Origin: Bacteroidales bacterium
GTDB lineage: Bacteria; Bacteroidota; Bacteroidia; Bacteroidales; F082
Direction of reading: 5' to 3'
Assembly: GCA_017649945.1 (NCBI GenBank)
Contig: JAGCFU010000046.1
Location: forward strand, 1-41,334
DNA length: 41,334 nucleotides
This document shows, one piece after another, positions 9,030 to 16,622 of this stretch (positions are counted from its first letter, which is position 1; each line of letters opens with the position of its first letter). The translations under genes were made by a program, and so were the position numbers. Below the pieces are notes generated by a model. It was given only the letters and a program-made list of their open reading frames with translations. It was not told the origin of the DNA and did no database searches.

Positions 9030-11318
9030 TTAGAAAGGATATCCTATACCAAAGTTCCAAACCACATTTTTCCACTGCAAATCATTGCCGCGCCATCTAT
9101 TTGCTTCTTCAAACACAGGGTCAATCAATGGAGCAGCTAAATCAAGACGTATCAGGAAGAAGGAGAAATCGAAACGGATACCGAAGCCAGCGTCCATTGC
9201 AAGCTGCTTATAGAATTTGTCAAATTTAAACTGTCCTCCCTCAAACGACTCATTGTTGGTCAAAGTCCAGATATTTCCGATGTCAGAGAAGATGGCGCCT
9301 TTCAAAATGCCATAAAGAGGGAACCTAAATTCTATATTCGACTCTATCTGCAAATCTCCGATATGCTCCATGTCATAACCGTCATTGTTCTTGAACTCAC
9401 CAGGGCCCAACGTTCTGAACTGCCATCCGCGCATACCGTTTGTGCCGCCGGCATAGAAACTCTTTTCAAAAGGCATGTCTTTGGAATTGCCGTAAGCAAT
9501 ACCTTGCCCGAACATGAATCGCAATGCCAACACATTTTCACTCATGAAATAATGGTAATATCTCAAATCCAACTGATATCTGAAATACTGTGCGTAACGG
9601 ATGCCCATGACTTCATGAAACTTATCAGATGTTGTGATGACCGGTGTTGTCTTGAATAACGACAATGCGTTTCCTGACGTCTCGATATCTGCTTTGAAAT
9701 AAACAAAGTCTTTTGTTTTGGTTACGTTCTGGTTGGTGAATATGAAAGAATAATTCAAACCGAGAATCAAGTGGTCGGTATATTGGTCTTTGATTCGCTG
9801 GTTTGTCTCATAGTCAAGCATTAATTCAAACAAATCTGTCGGCAAGACCTTGACTGTGTTGAGGTTGATAGGGGTGAGGTAGTGCTCGATTGTGTTGGTC
9901 GATTTCCAGTTATAACCGAATGATGCCGTCAGGATATATCGTGTGTAAAGCGGACGGATCTGTGCGTTATAGCCTGCCGACAGCAAAGTTCTCGGTTGAT
10001 ATTCGCTGACAAATCTGTGCAATGCGATGGGACTTAGGAATCGGGGGAACATGATGCTCGCGTCGATGCCGAATTCCTTAGTGTTAAACAAACCTTCGTC
10101 AGTCACGGCGTTTGAGACTCGTTGCGCCTGGAAACCGCCTTTCAACGTGACCCTCAACACCTCCGAACCTCTGAAAATATTGTTGTTTCTATAAGAAATA
10201 CTTCCTAAAGCACCAAGGTCGCCGCCCGAGTTAGTGCCTTCAAGCTGGATGTTATAATAATGTAACTTGCCTTTCTGCAGTTTTATAGTGCAATTCAGAA
10301 GCTTTAATGTGTCATTTCCGCTTGGCACCGTGTCGAAACTGATGTTGCTGAGATTGTATAGCTTCAAACTTCCCAATGCCCTGTACGTCTGGCTGACTTT
10401 CTTAATGCTGAACTCTTCTCCTTGATGTATCTGGATGACCTGATTGAAAGTCTTGAGATTCACTTTGGGATTCTTGCCGTAGATGAAGTCAAAACGATAC
10501 TCTGGATCACGTTTCCTTAACGAGAATGTGAACGGTACCGTATCATTTATTGTTACTTTAGCAGTCTTTACGTTGTAATTAGGATAGATGAAAACCTTGT
10601 TGATGTAATATTTCTCGTGCTTGTTGCCGTCGATACGCAGTTTGATGTCGGCTTTTCTCTGCATCAGGTTGGTGTCGACTTCATAGAAAATATACTCCTT
10701 GGTAAAGAAATAATATCCGTTGCTCCTAAGGTGATACGTTATCTGATCACGCTCCTTGTCCATCGTGTAAATGTTGTAATTGTCATCAGTCTTGACGACA
10801 AAATCATCCTCAATTTTCTTGATTTCAGAATATATCGCACTGTCGTATATTTTATAGTCGATATTTCTTATTGTGTAAGGTTTTGTCCGATGTATCGAAT
10901 ACACGACTTTAGCCCTTTTCCGTTTTTCTTTTTTGGTAGCTGTGACGCTTGATTTGAAAAATCCGGTGTTGTTCAGATAATTTTCAATCTGTCGTGTCGA
11001 TTCGTTGGTAAATGTTACGTTATAGTATACTGGTTCGACGGCAAGATTCTTATTTACCCATTTGTAGAATTTTCTGTCGGTCTTCTGTGTTTTGTAATAA
11101 AGCCATACACGAGGCATCCATCCGAGAAGAGTTTTGTTAGGTTTTTGCACCAGATAATTTGCATACTCAGATCTTATCAGGTTACTACGCGCCGAGTCGT
11201 AAACGATTTTGTTGTCAACCAATAATGCCTTGCCTTCAGGGACATATTTCCTGACGCCGCAACTCGCAATTATCGAAACCACGAGTAAAAACATTATTAA
11301 TTTAACAACTCTCTTCAT
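9030..11318 (-). CDS. tamL: TamL-type lipoprotein of the Omp85/TamA superfamily
   Basis: 762 residues. A lipoprotein signal ends in SIIASC with Cys20, followed by GVRKYVPEGKALL, the usual opening of Bacteroidota TamL. The middle (about 80-400) holds POTRA-like repeats (YTIRNIDYKIYDS, YYINKVFIYPNY, YYNIQLEGTNSGGDLGALGS). The C-terminal half is a 16-strand type barrel, with the Omp85 loop-6 motif in variant form GGTNGMRGW and a terminal WNFGIGYPF ending in Phe. TamA/TamL act with TamB in envelope assembly; tamB is not in this window. Its start is preceded by tandem heptamers whose last unit supplies a GGAG a few bases before the ATG. It lies between folC and the helicase gene on one transcript. 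Confidence 0.88.
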   Translation of the reverse strand: MKRVVKLIMFLLVVSIIASCGVRKYVPEGKALLVDNKIVYDSARSNLIRSEYANYLVQKPNKTLLGWMPRVWLYYKTQKTDRKFYKWVNKNLAVEPVYYNVTFTNESTRQIENYLNNTGFFKSSVTATKKEKRKRAKVVYSIHRTKPYTIRNIDYKIYDSAIYSEIKKIEDDFVVKTDDNYNIYTMDKERDQITYHLRSNGYYFFTKEYIFYEVDTNLMQRKADIKLRIDGNKHEKYYINKVFIYPNYNVKTAKVTINDTVPFTFSLRKRDPEYRFDFIYGKNPKVNLKTFNQVIQIHQGEEFSIKKVSQTYRALGSLKLYNLSNISFDTVPSGNDTLKLLNCTIKLQKGKLHYYNIQLEGTNSGGDLGALGSISYRNNNIFRGSEVLRVTLKGGFQAQRVSNAVTDEGLFNTKEFGIDASIMFPRFLSPIALHRFVSEYQPRTLLSAGYNAQIRPLYTRYILTASFGYNWKSTNTIEHYLTPINLNTVKVLPTDLFELMLDYETNQRIKDQYTDHLILGLNYSFIFTNQNVTKTKDFVYFKADIETSGNALSLFKTTPVITTSDKFHEVMGIRYAQYFRYQLDLRYYHYFMSENVLALRFMFGQGIAYGNSKDMPFEKSFYAGGTNGMRGWQFRTLGPGEFKNNDGYDMEHIGDLQIESNIEFRFPLYGILKGAIFSDIGNIWTLTNNESFEGGQFKFDKFYKQLAMDAGFGIRFDFSFFLIRLDLAAPLIDPVFEEANRWRGNDLQWKNVVWNFGIGYPF

Positions 11319-11319
11319 T

Positions 11320-11354
11320 TAACTCCTAACTTCTAACTTCTAACTTCTAACTCC
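11320..11354. repeat. Five tandem TAACTTC/TAACTCC heptamers between folC and tamL
   Basis: Units at 11320, 11327, 11334, 11341 and 11348: the outer two are TAACTCC, the inner three TAACTTC. Read on the transcribed strand these are GAAGTTA/GGAGTTA repeats directly against the tamL start codon, with GGAG in ribosome-binding position. Copy-number change by slippage would move or add purine-rich sites in the leader. Confidence 0.8.
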
Positions 11355-11360
11355 AAACTT

Positions 11361-12647
11361 TTAAATAACTTCCGCTACCGTGAAATTGCTTCCGCCAATG
11401 AAAACTACATCGTCGAAATGGGCATTGTTGAGCGCTGAATTGTATGCCTGCTGCACCGATTCATATACTTTTCCGCGTAATCCGGCCTCTAAAGCTTTGT
11501 CAGCCAAGATGTTGGCATCTAATCCGCGTGGTATGTCGGCCTTGCAGAAATAGTAGTCGGCATAATGTGGCAGCAGATGCAAAATACCGTCTATATCTTT
11601 GTCGTTCACACAACCTAAAACGAAGTGTAACTTCCTGAACGTCATGTCACTAAGCTGCATCACAATCTCTTTTATTCCGCCAACGTTGTGTCCTGTGTCG
11701 GCTATCACCAACGGTTGACGGCTCAAGATTTGCCATCTGCCCATCAGATTGGTGTTTTTCACTACAAACTCAAGGCCGTTGATGACGTCTTTCTTTTCGA
11801 TATTGAACTTTGCTTTGAGTTGTTCGACGGCGCAAATCACTGTGGCAAGGTTTTTCTTCTGATAATATCCGAGAAGTGGGAACTCCACTGCCTCAATGTA
11901 TAACTCATTGTCTTTCCAGATGTCAAACTTTTGATAATCAAGAGATTCGATGTGTATTTTGTCGCAATCTACAATCTGGTCGGCGAAGAAAATCGGAGCT
12001 TTGCATTCCTGAGCTTTCTTGATGAAAACGTCTTTAGTCTCCGGTTGTGTCTCGCCAATAACCACTGGAGTGTTTGGCTTGATGATGCCTGCTTTTTCAA
12101 CCGCAATTTCTGCTAATGTGTTACCGAGCATATTCACGTGATCCAATGAAATGTTAGTGATTATGCTTAGTTCCGGATTTATCACATTGGTTGAGTCCAA
12201 ACGTCCGCCGAGTCCCACCTCGATGATGGCGATGTCGACTTTCTCTTTCGCGAAATAATCGAATGCCATGCCTGTCGCCATCTCGAAGAACGATAGTTGC
12301 ATCTCCTCGAACTTCTCTTTATTGTCGCCGATGAAGTCGATGACGTTCTGTTCAGGTATCATCTTACCGTTGATGCGTATTCTCTCGCGGAAATCGAGCA
12401 GGTGAGGGGATGTGTACAAGCCTGTTTTGTATCCGCATTCCTGGAAAATGGATGCCAACGTGTGCGACACTGTTCCTTTGCCGTTGGTTCCGGCCACATG
12501 CACTGTCTTGAAGCTGTTTTGCGGATTGCCAAGAAAATCAAGCAATTCTTTGATGTTGCCAAGGTCTGGCTTATATGCCGACGCACCTATCTTCTGGTAC
12601 ATCGGGAACTTGTTGAACATCCAATTTGTGGTCTCTGCGTAGTTCAT
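11361..12647 (-). CDS. folC: Dihydrofolate synthase / folylpolyglutamate synthase
   Basis: A 428-residue Mur-ligase-family enzyme that adds glutamate to dihydropteroate and folates. ATP-binding VAGTNGKGTV at 51-60, then SPHLLDFRERIRINGK, the metal/substrate block IIEVGLGGRLDSTN, ITNISLDHVNMLGNT and VIADTGHNVGG. Length is normal. The start overlaps the tonB stop by four bases (ATGA), indicating translational coupling within the exbB-exbD-tonB-folC-tamL operon; there is no evident functional link between folate synthesis and its neighbours. Confidence 0.95.
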   Translation of the reverse strand: MNYAETTNWMFNKFPMYQKIGASAYKPDLGNIKELLDFLGNPQNSFKTVHVAGTNGKGTVSHTLASIFQECGYKTGLYTSPHLLDFRERIRINGKMIPEQNVIDFIGDNKEKFEEMQLSFFEMATGMAFDYFAKEKVDIAIIEVGLGGRLDSTNVINPELSIITNISLDHVNMLGNTLAEIAVEKAGIIKPNTPVVIGETQPETKDVFIKKAQECKAPIFFADQIVDCDKIHIESLDYQKFDIWKDNELYIEAVEFPLLGYYQKKNLATVICAVEQLKAKFNIEKKDVINGLEFVVKNTNLMGRWQILSRQPLVIADTGHNVGGIKEIVMQLSDMTFRKLHFVLGCVNDKDIDGILHLLPHYADYYFCKADIPRGLDANILADKALEAGLRGKVYESVQQAYNSALNNAHFDDVVFIGGSNFTVAEVI

Positions 12648-13363
12648 TTTAAGACAAATTTATATGTTATCGTGCCTTTTTGTAGTTCGGCGGCGTTTTT
12701 ATCTGATGCGAATACTGAGTTTCTTGCTGCGTTTAAAGCGGTCTCACGCATTTTGGCATTTGCGATGTTAGTGCCTTTGCCTATCTGTGTCCTTTGCACA
12801 CGTCCGTCGCGGTCAACCCAGATGTCAACTACGATGGTGCCTTCTTCATTGAAGTCGGAACTTGGTCTTGAGAGGCTTTTATGTCCTCTGCCTCCAAGGT
12901 CATATGATGGCCCGCCGCCGCTGCCGCCTTGTCCCGTGTAACTCTGGGCGTCCCTGGTACCATTCGGGTTACCTTGATCACCGGGTGTTTCAGTGTTGCC
13001 TTCTGATGAGGGCTGTTCAGGTGTCTTCACTGGCTTGAACAAGGCTCTCTCGTTGACTTTCTGTTCTTTTTTCTTAGGTTTCGGCTCCTCCAAAGCTGGT
13101 GCTTCTTCAGTATTTTGGGTCACTGTCTCTTCTTTGGGCTGTTCCTGCTTCGGTTTCGGAGCCTCTGCCACCTTTGTTGGCTTTGGCTGCTGTTGCGTGC
13201 CCATGCCTTGGTTGTACATTCCGAGGTTAACCTCAACTCCTGCTTCTCCTGGCAACGGCAATGGCGTAGTGAGTGCCAAAATGAACAAAATCACTACTAC
13301 AACAGCGTGAACCGCCACGGTAGCACCTATCGCAATGGCCCTATTTCTGTTCTGCCGTGTCAT
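12644..13363 (-). CDS. tonB: TonB-like energy transducer
   Basis: 239 residues. One N-terminal membrane helix (about 9-31) contains His19, the conserved transmembrane His of TonB. A Pro/Lys/Glu-rich periplasm-spanning linker follows (about 55-130), then a Gly-rich patch (YTGQGGSGGG), then a TonB/TolA-like C-terminal fold (about 170-239: GTIVVDIWVDRDGRVQ to GTITYKFVLK). It follows exbD with a four-base overlap, so the three make one motor. Whether it serves TonB-dependent receptors or a Tol-like envelope role cannot be told from sequence; a TolA-like reading is possible given tamL downstream. Confidence 0.85.
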   Translation of the reverse strand: MTRQNRNRAIAIGATVAVHAVVVVILFILALTTPLPLPGEAGVEVNLGMYNQGMGTQQQPKPTKVAEAPKPKQEQPKEETVTQNTEEAPALEEPKPKKKEQKVNERALFKPVKTPEQPSSEGNTETPGDQGNPNGTRDAQSYTGQGGSGGGPSYDLGGRGHKSLSRPSSDFNEEGTIVVDIWVDRDGRVQRTQIGKGTNIANAKMRETALNAARNSVFASDKNAAELQKGTITYKFVLK

Positions 13364-13773
13364 TTCTTCGCTGATGTTGCAAGTAAAACCTTGTGGTTCT
13401 GATGTGTCTCGTTGTTGATATTGTTCACAGCGTCAATCACGTTGACGATATACTGCACAGGTACCGTCTTGTCGGAACGTACTACCACAGTGCCGTCTAT
13501 GGTGTTGCCGAGTGCAAGTAATATTTCCGGTTGTAACTGAGTGTCGGCGACTTTGCGTTCCCCGACGAAATAATCCATCTTGTCGTTGATGTATACTGTG
13601 ACGGTCTGCTTTGCCATGGTGCGGCTGCTGCTCTGCGGAAGTAACAGTTTTATCGCATTCGGCGCCACTAATGTCGACGTCAGCATGAAGAATATAAGCA
13701 AAAGGAACACGAGGTCGGACATCGACGACGAGTTGAACTCCACTCTTCTCTGGTTTCTGCGTTTCAGTGCCAT
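13360..13773 (-). CDS. exbD: ExbD/TolR family biopolymer transport protein
   Basis: 137 residues. A single membrane helix (about 19-36, SDLVFLLLIFFMLTSTLV) carries the conserved proton-handling Asp20, with a short basic N-terminus and a periplasmic ExbD/TolR domain (VTVYINDKMDYFVG, VVRSDKTVPVQYIVNVIDAV). It partners ExbB in the proton-driven motor. It lies 1 base after exbB and overlaps tonB by four bases. Confidence 0.93.
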   Translation of the reverse strand: MALKRRNQRRVEFNSSSMSDLVFLLLIFFMLTSTLVAPNAIKLLLPQSSSRTMAKQTVTVYINDKMDYFVGERKVADTQLQPEILLALGNTIDGTVVVRSDKTVPVQYIVNVIDAVNNINNETHQNHKVLLATSAKK

Positions 13774-13774
13774 A

Positions 13775-14461
13775 TTACTTTGCAGGTTCGTTCAAAACAT
13801 CCATGAATTCAATACTCTTCGATTCGAGAAGATTCACAACCTTGTCAATCTGTGAAACAAGGATGTTGTAGAAAATAAAGGCGATGATACCCACGATGAG
13901 GCCGCCGACGGTTGTCACCATGGCCTGATAGATACCTGTAGAGAGAAGCTCTATATCGATATTGTTGCCTGCCATCGACATGTCGTAGAATGCACGAATC
14001 ATTCCGATGACGGTGCCGAGGAAGCCCAACATCGGGCCGGCTCCGGAAATCATGGCGAGGAGCGCCACACCTTTCTCAAGGTTGCTGACTTCCAGGTTTC
14101 CGACGTTTTCAATGGCTGTCTGAATGTCATTCAAAGGCTTGCCGATGCGCGAGATGCCTTTCTCAATCATTCGTGAAAGTGGGGTGGAGGTGCGCTGGCA
14201 CAACACCTTGGCATCATTGAGCTTGCCGTCTTTCATGTAATTGCGTATAGTTTCCATAAACATATCGTCTTTTTTCGCTGCCCGATTGATGTTTATGAAT
14301 CGCTCAATAAAGATGTAAAACGCGATAATGGAGAAAATCGCTAAAATCAACATGATCCATCCGCCGTGAACGGCCATGTCCCATAAAGACATTCTGATTT
14401 CTGTGGCTTCTGTAACTTGTTCTGCCACAGGGATTTGCAATAAAAAATTCGTTAAATTCAT
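13775..14461 (-). CDS. exbB: ExbB/TolQ/MotA family proton channel
   Basis: 228 residues from the ATG at 14461, which I prefer to an in-frame ATG at 14494 because a -7 element lies at 14482-14489. Three membrane segments: about 28-52 (WIMLILAIFSIIAFYIFIERF), about 125-150 (ALLAMISGAGPMLGFLGTVIGMI) and about 175-200 (MVTTVGGLIVGIIAFIFYNILV). The block GPMLGFLGTVIGMI is the TolQ/ExbB core motif. It forms the inner-membrane channel with ExbD and powers TonB. It is the first gene of the minus-strand operon. Confidence 0.92.
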   Translation of the reverse strand: MNLTNFLLQIPVAEQVTEATEIRMSLWDMAVHGGWIMLILAIFSIIAFYIFIERFININRAAKKDDMFMETIRNYMKDGKLNDAKVLCQRTSTPLSRMIEKGISRIGKPLNDIQTAIENVGNLEVSNLEKGVALLAMISGAGPMLGFLGTVIGMIRAFYDMSMAGNNIDIELLSTGIYQAMVTTVGGLIVGIIAFIFYNILVSQIDKVVNLLESKSIEFMDVLNEPAK

Positions 14462-14481
14462 ATACTTGTATTTGTCATTTA

Positions 14482-14489
14482 CAAAAATA
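14482..14489 (-). promoter_or_regulatory. Candidate -7 element (TATTTTTG on the minus strand) for exbB
   Basis: Exact TAnnTTTG match about 20 bases before the exbB ATG at 14461. A second match (TATATTTG, 14503-14510) lies slightly upstream. Neither has a TTG at exactly 19-21 bases, so the choice is uncertain. Confidence 0.4.
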
Positions 14490-14510
14490 AACAATTAAAC
14501 GACAAATATA

Positions 14511-15401
14511 TTATATTTCTGCGAATCTTTTTACAATTTTTTCACTATAAGTTTTAGAAATCGGCACCGATTCAAGTTCTTTCTTGTCGAAATCGATGTA
14601 GTAATAGTCGGATTCAGTGCGTAACACCTTGATATTGTTGGTGTTAACTATGTATGTCCTGTGGCATCGCATGAGAGGTGTGCCTTTGAAAGCGTCTTCA
14701 ATGGCCTGAATTTTGTTGCGGAGCACAAAAGAACTGATACCTTCTTTATTATTATAGAACACCTCGACGTAGTTGCCTTCCGCCTTGATGTAGTATATAT
14801 TCTCAAGTTTTACAGCGAATTTCTGAGCTCCGGTGTAGTCGTTGAAGTTGATGATGTCAGGATTTTCGGTGACGAGAGGTGCGCTGGTGGTGTTTTTCGT
14901 GTTATTGTTCGCAATGTTAGATTTTATCACTCGTTTGGCGATATTCAGGATTCGGCGTGTATCAATGAGAGCGAAACTTAAGTCAGTGACAATGAACGGG
15001 AATCCTAAGGCTATCAGTGAAATCAAGATACTTTTTCCAATGATTAATGCTTGTGTGTAACCTTGTATCTGCATGATTCTCAATGAGATATATGCATGGA
15101 AAAGTCCGATGAGCACAATCTCCGCAACATTCCATAATATATATTTGGGGAAGGTGAACCGTATCAGTCTTTTTGAAGTGTAATACATCATCACCCTGCT
15201 GAAAATCAGGAATATAGTGGAGAAGATGATGAAGAATGAGGTGTATATGAACTTGCTTTCATCTTCCACTGAGAACCATGTGGTGTTTGAAAACGGGTAA
15301 TATATGGCCAAAAACGCGATAGCGAAGAGCGCCGAGATGGTTACCTGCACCACCAAGTTGTTCTTTTCTATCAGGTAATGTGGCAATTTTTTTCTTGTCA
15401 T
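14511..15401 (-). CDS. Membrane-bound LytTR-family transcription regulator
   Basis: 296 residues from the ATG at 15401; an upstream in-frame ATG (15470) is rejected because the promoter at 15420-15427 lies between the two. Four predicted membrane helices fill about residues 12-155 (for example LFAIAFLAIYYPF, FFIIFSTIFLIFSRVM, ILWNVAEIVLIGLF, SILISLIALGFPFIV). A linker leads to a C-terminal LytTR DNA-binding domain (about 200-296: IYYIKAEGNYVEVFY, MRCHRTYIVN, VPISKTYSEKI). No receiver domain is present, so the signal is probably sensed in the membrane. It is divergent from fabH across seven phased repeats, which are its most likely binding sites; LytTR proteins are known to read pairs of ~9-bp direct repeats about two turns apart. 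Confidence 0.88.
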   Translation of the reverse strand: MTRKKLPHYLIEKNNLVVQVTISALFAIAFLAIYYPFSNTTWFSVEDESKFIYTSFFIIFSTIFLIFSRVMMYYTSKRLIRFTFPKYILWNVAEIVLIGLFHAYISLRIMQIQGYTQALIIGKSILISLIALGFPFIVTDLSFALIDTRRILNIAKRVIKSNIANNNTKNTTSAPLVTENPDIINFNDYTGAQKFAVKLENIYYIKAEGNYVEVFYNNKEGISSFVLRNKIQAIEDAFKGTPLMRCHRTYIVNTNNIKVLRTESDYYYIDFDKKELESVPISKTYSEKIVKRFAEI

Positions 15402-15419
15402 AGCCGAAATTTTAGACTG

Positions 15420-15427
15420 CAAAGATA
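15420..15427 (-). promoter_or_regulatory. Bacteroidota -7 element (TATCTTTG, minus strand) for the LytTR gene
   Basis: CAAAGATA on the plus strand. It lies 18 bases before the ATG at 15401, so the leader is short, and 27 bases from the nearest TTTCGTCAC unit. Confidence 0.6.
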
Positions 15428-15450
15428 CAAATAATATCAATATGAAGATA

Positions 15451-15594
15451 TTTTCGTCACAAAATTTCACAATTTCGTCACAAAAAATTGAAATTCGTCA
15501 CAAAAGCCCCTGATTTCGTCACAAATAGTCGAATTTCGTCACAAAATTCAAAATTTCGTCACAAATGGGCTGAATTTCGTCACAAAAATTCATC
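15451..15594. repeat. Seven helically phased TTTCGTCACAAA repeats between the LytTR gene and fabH
   Basis: Units start at 15451, 15472, 15492, 15513, 15533, 15553 and 15574 (steps 21, 20, 21, 20, 20, 21). All seven keep TTCGTCACAAA; the 8-10 bases between cores are unrelated. The mean step of 20.5 bp equals two DNA turns, so all cores lie on one face. The array is centred between two divergent promoters: 27 bases separate the LytTR -7 element from the first CGTCAC and 28 bases separate the last CGTCAC from the fabH -7 element. It reads as an extended operator, not a CRISPR. Confidence 0.9.
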
Positions 15595-15611
15595 AGGTGC
15601 ATTATTGAGGG

Positions 15612-15619
15612 TATTTTTG
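15612..15619 (+). promoter_or_regulatory. Bacteroidota -7 element (TATTTTTG) for the fabH operon
   Basis: Exact TAnnTTTG match 44 bases before the fabH ATG. No TTG at -33; the closest TTTCGTCAC core ends 28 bases upstream, a position suited to an activator. Confidence 0.6.
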
Positions 15620-15663
15620 CATCATTGAAAACGAATATTAGTAATAATTAAAAGACTTTTTAA

Positions 15664-16611
15664 ATGAAGATTTCAGGAACAGGAAGTTCTCTTCCGTCAA
15701 AAGTTGTTACAAACCAGATGCTTGCTGAGATTCTTGACACATCTGACGAATGGATTACAACGCGTACCGGTATCAAGGAGCGCCGTGTCCTTTCTAAGGA
15801 ATATGTGTTAGACCTCGCTGTCGATGCGTCGTTGAAGGCTTTGGCTGACGCTAAGATGGATGTTAAGGACATCAACTTCATCATTTGCGCCAACGTCGTG
15901 AATGAATATGTGACACCTGCTTTGAGCTGCATCGTGAAAGATAAGATCGGAGCACATTGTCCATGTGTTGACCTCAATGGGGCGTGCGTGGGTTTCATTT
16001 ATGCCTGCGACATCGCGGAAGCATATTATAAAATAGGTAAAGTGAAAAACGTCCTCGTGGTATGCGCCGAGGCCCCTGCCCATATGCTCGACTGGCATGA
16101 CCGTACATGTGCCGTGCTGTTCGGAGCGGGAGCGGGAGCGGCAGTGCTCACACCGGGTGACAACATCATCGCCACACGTCTCACCGGTTCGGAAGGCTGG
16201 GACCGTCTCTATGAGATGCACGATCTCCAGTGGTGCCCTTACGATGAGAAAGGCAGCACCAATCTCCCTCTCGTGATGCATGGTCAGGATGTGTTCAAAT
16301 TCGCCACATCAACATGCGTCAGCGACTTGAAGGCAGTGCTTAAAGATGCTAACGTCAGTGCTGATGAGATTAACACTTATTTCATCCATCAGGCTAACTT
16401 GAGAATTATTAAATACATTGAACAGATGCTGAGACAGCCTACCGAGAAGTTCCCGACCAACATCGAGAAATACGGTAACACATCGTCGGCCAGCCTACCT
16501 ATCCTTCTTGACGAAGTGAAACGCGCTGGCGGCCTCAAGGAAGGCGACATGCTCGCTTTCAGCGCCTTCGGCGCCGGCCTCGTATCAGGTGCAATGATTA
16601 TGAAATGGTAA
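15664..16611 (+). CDS. fabH: Beta-ketoacyl-ACP synthase III (KAS III / FabH-like)
   Basis: 315 residues. FabH condenses an acyl-CoA primer with malonyl-ACP to start fatty acid synthesis. The catalytic triad is in place: Cys108 (NGACVGFIYA), His242 (FIHQAN) and Asn272 (YGNTSSAS). N-terminal GTGSSLPSKVVTN and DEWITTRTGIKERR are family blocks. Length is standard. It is the first gene of an eight-gene operon, just downstream of the phased array. The primer (acetyl-, branched or other) cannot be told from sequence. Confidence 0.95.
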   Translation: MKISGTGSSLPSKVVTNQMLAEILDTSDEWITTRTGIKERRVLSKEYVLDLAVDASLKALADAKMDVKDINFIICANVVNEYVTPALSCIVKDKIGAHCPCVDLNGACVGFIYACDIAEAYYKIGKVKNVLVVCAEAPAHMLDWHDRTCAVLFGAGAGAAVLTPGDNIIATRLTGSEGWDRLYEMHDLQWCPYDEKGSTNLPLVMHGQDVFKFATSTCVSDLKAVLKDANVSADEINTYFIHQANLRIIKYIEQMLRQPTEKFPTNIEKYGNTSSASLPILLDEVKRAGGLKEGDMLAFSAFGAGLVSGAMIMKW

Positions 16612-16622
16612 AATTGAAAACT

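Noticed and set aside
12297-12941. A 214-codon plus-strand open frame across folC and tonB
   Set aside because: Antisense to two well-supported genes; the translation is Cys- and Leu-rich without family motifs.
15402-15470. Longer LytTR start at 15470
   Set aside because: It would lie upstream of the -7 element and run through the first repeat unit.
15451-15594. CRISPR-like appearance of the TTTCGTCACAAA array
   Set aside because: The repeat core is only about 12 bases, spacers are 8-10 bases, no cas genes are near, and the array sits between two promoters; an operator explains it better.
16605-16622. Upstream ATG as fabF start
   Set aside because: It would overlap the fabH 3' end and add residues not seen in KAS II; the ATG at 16623 gives the standard N-terminus.
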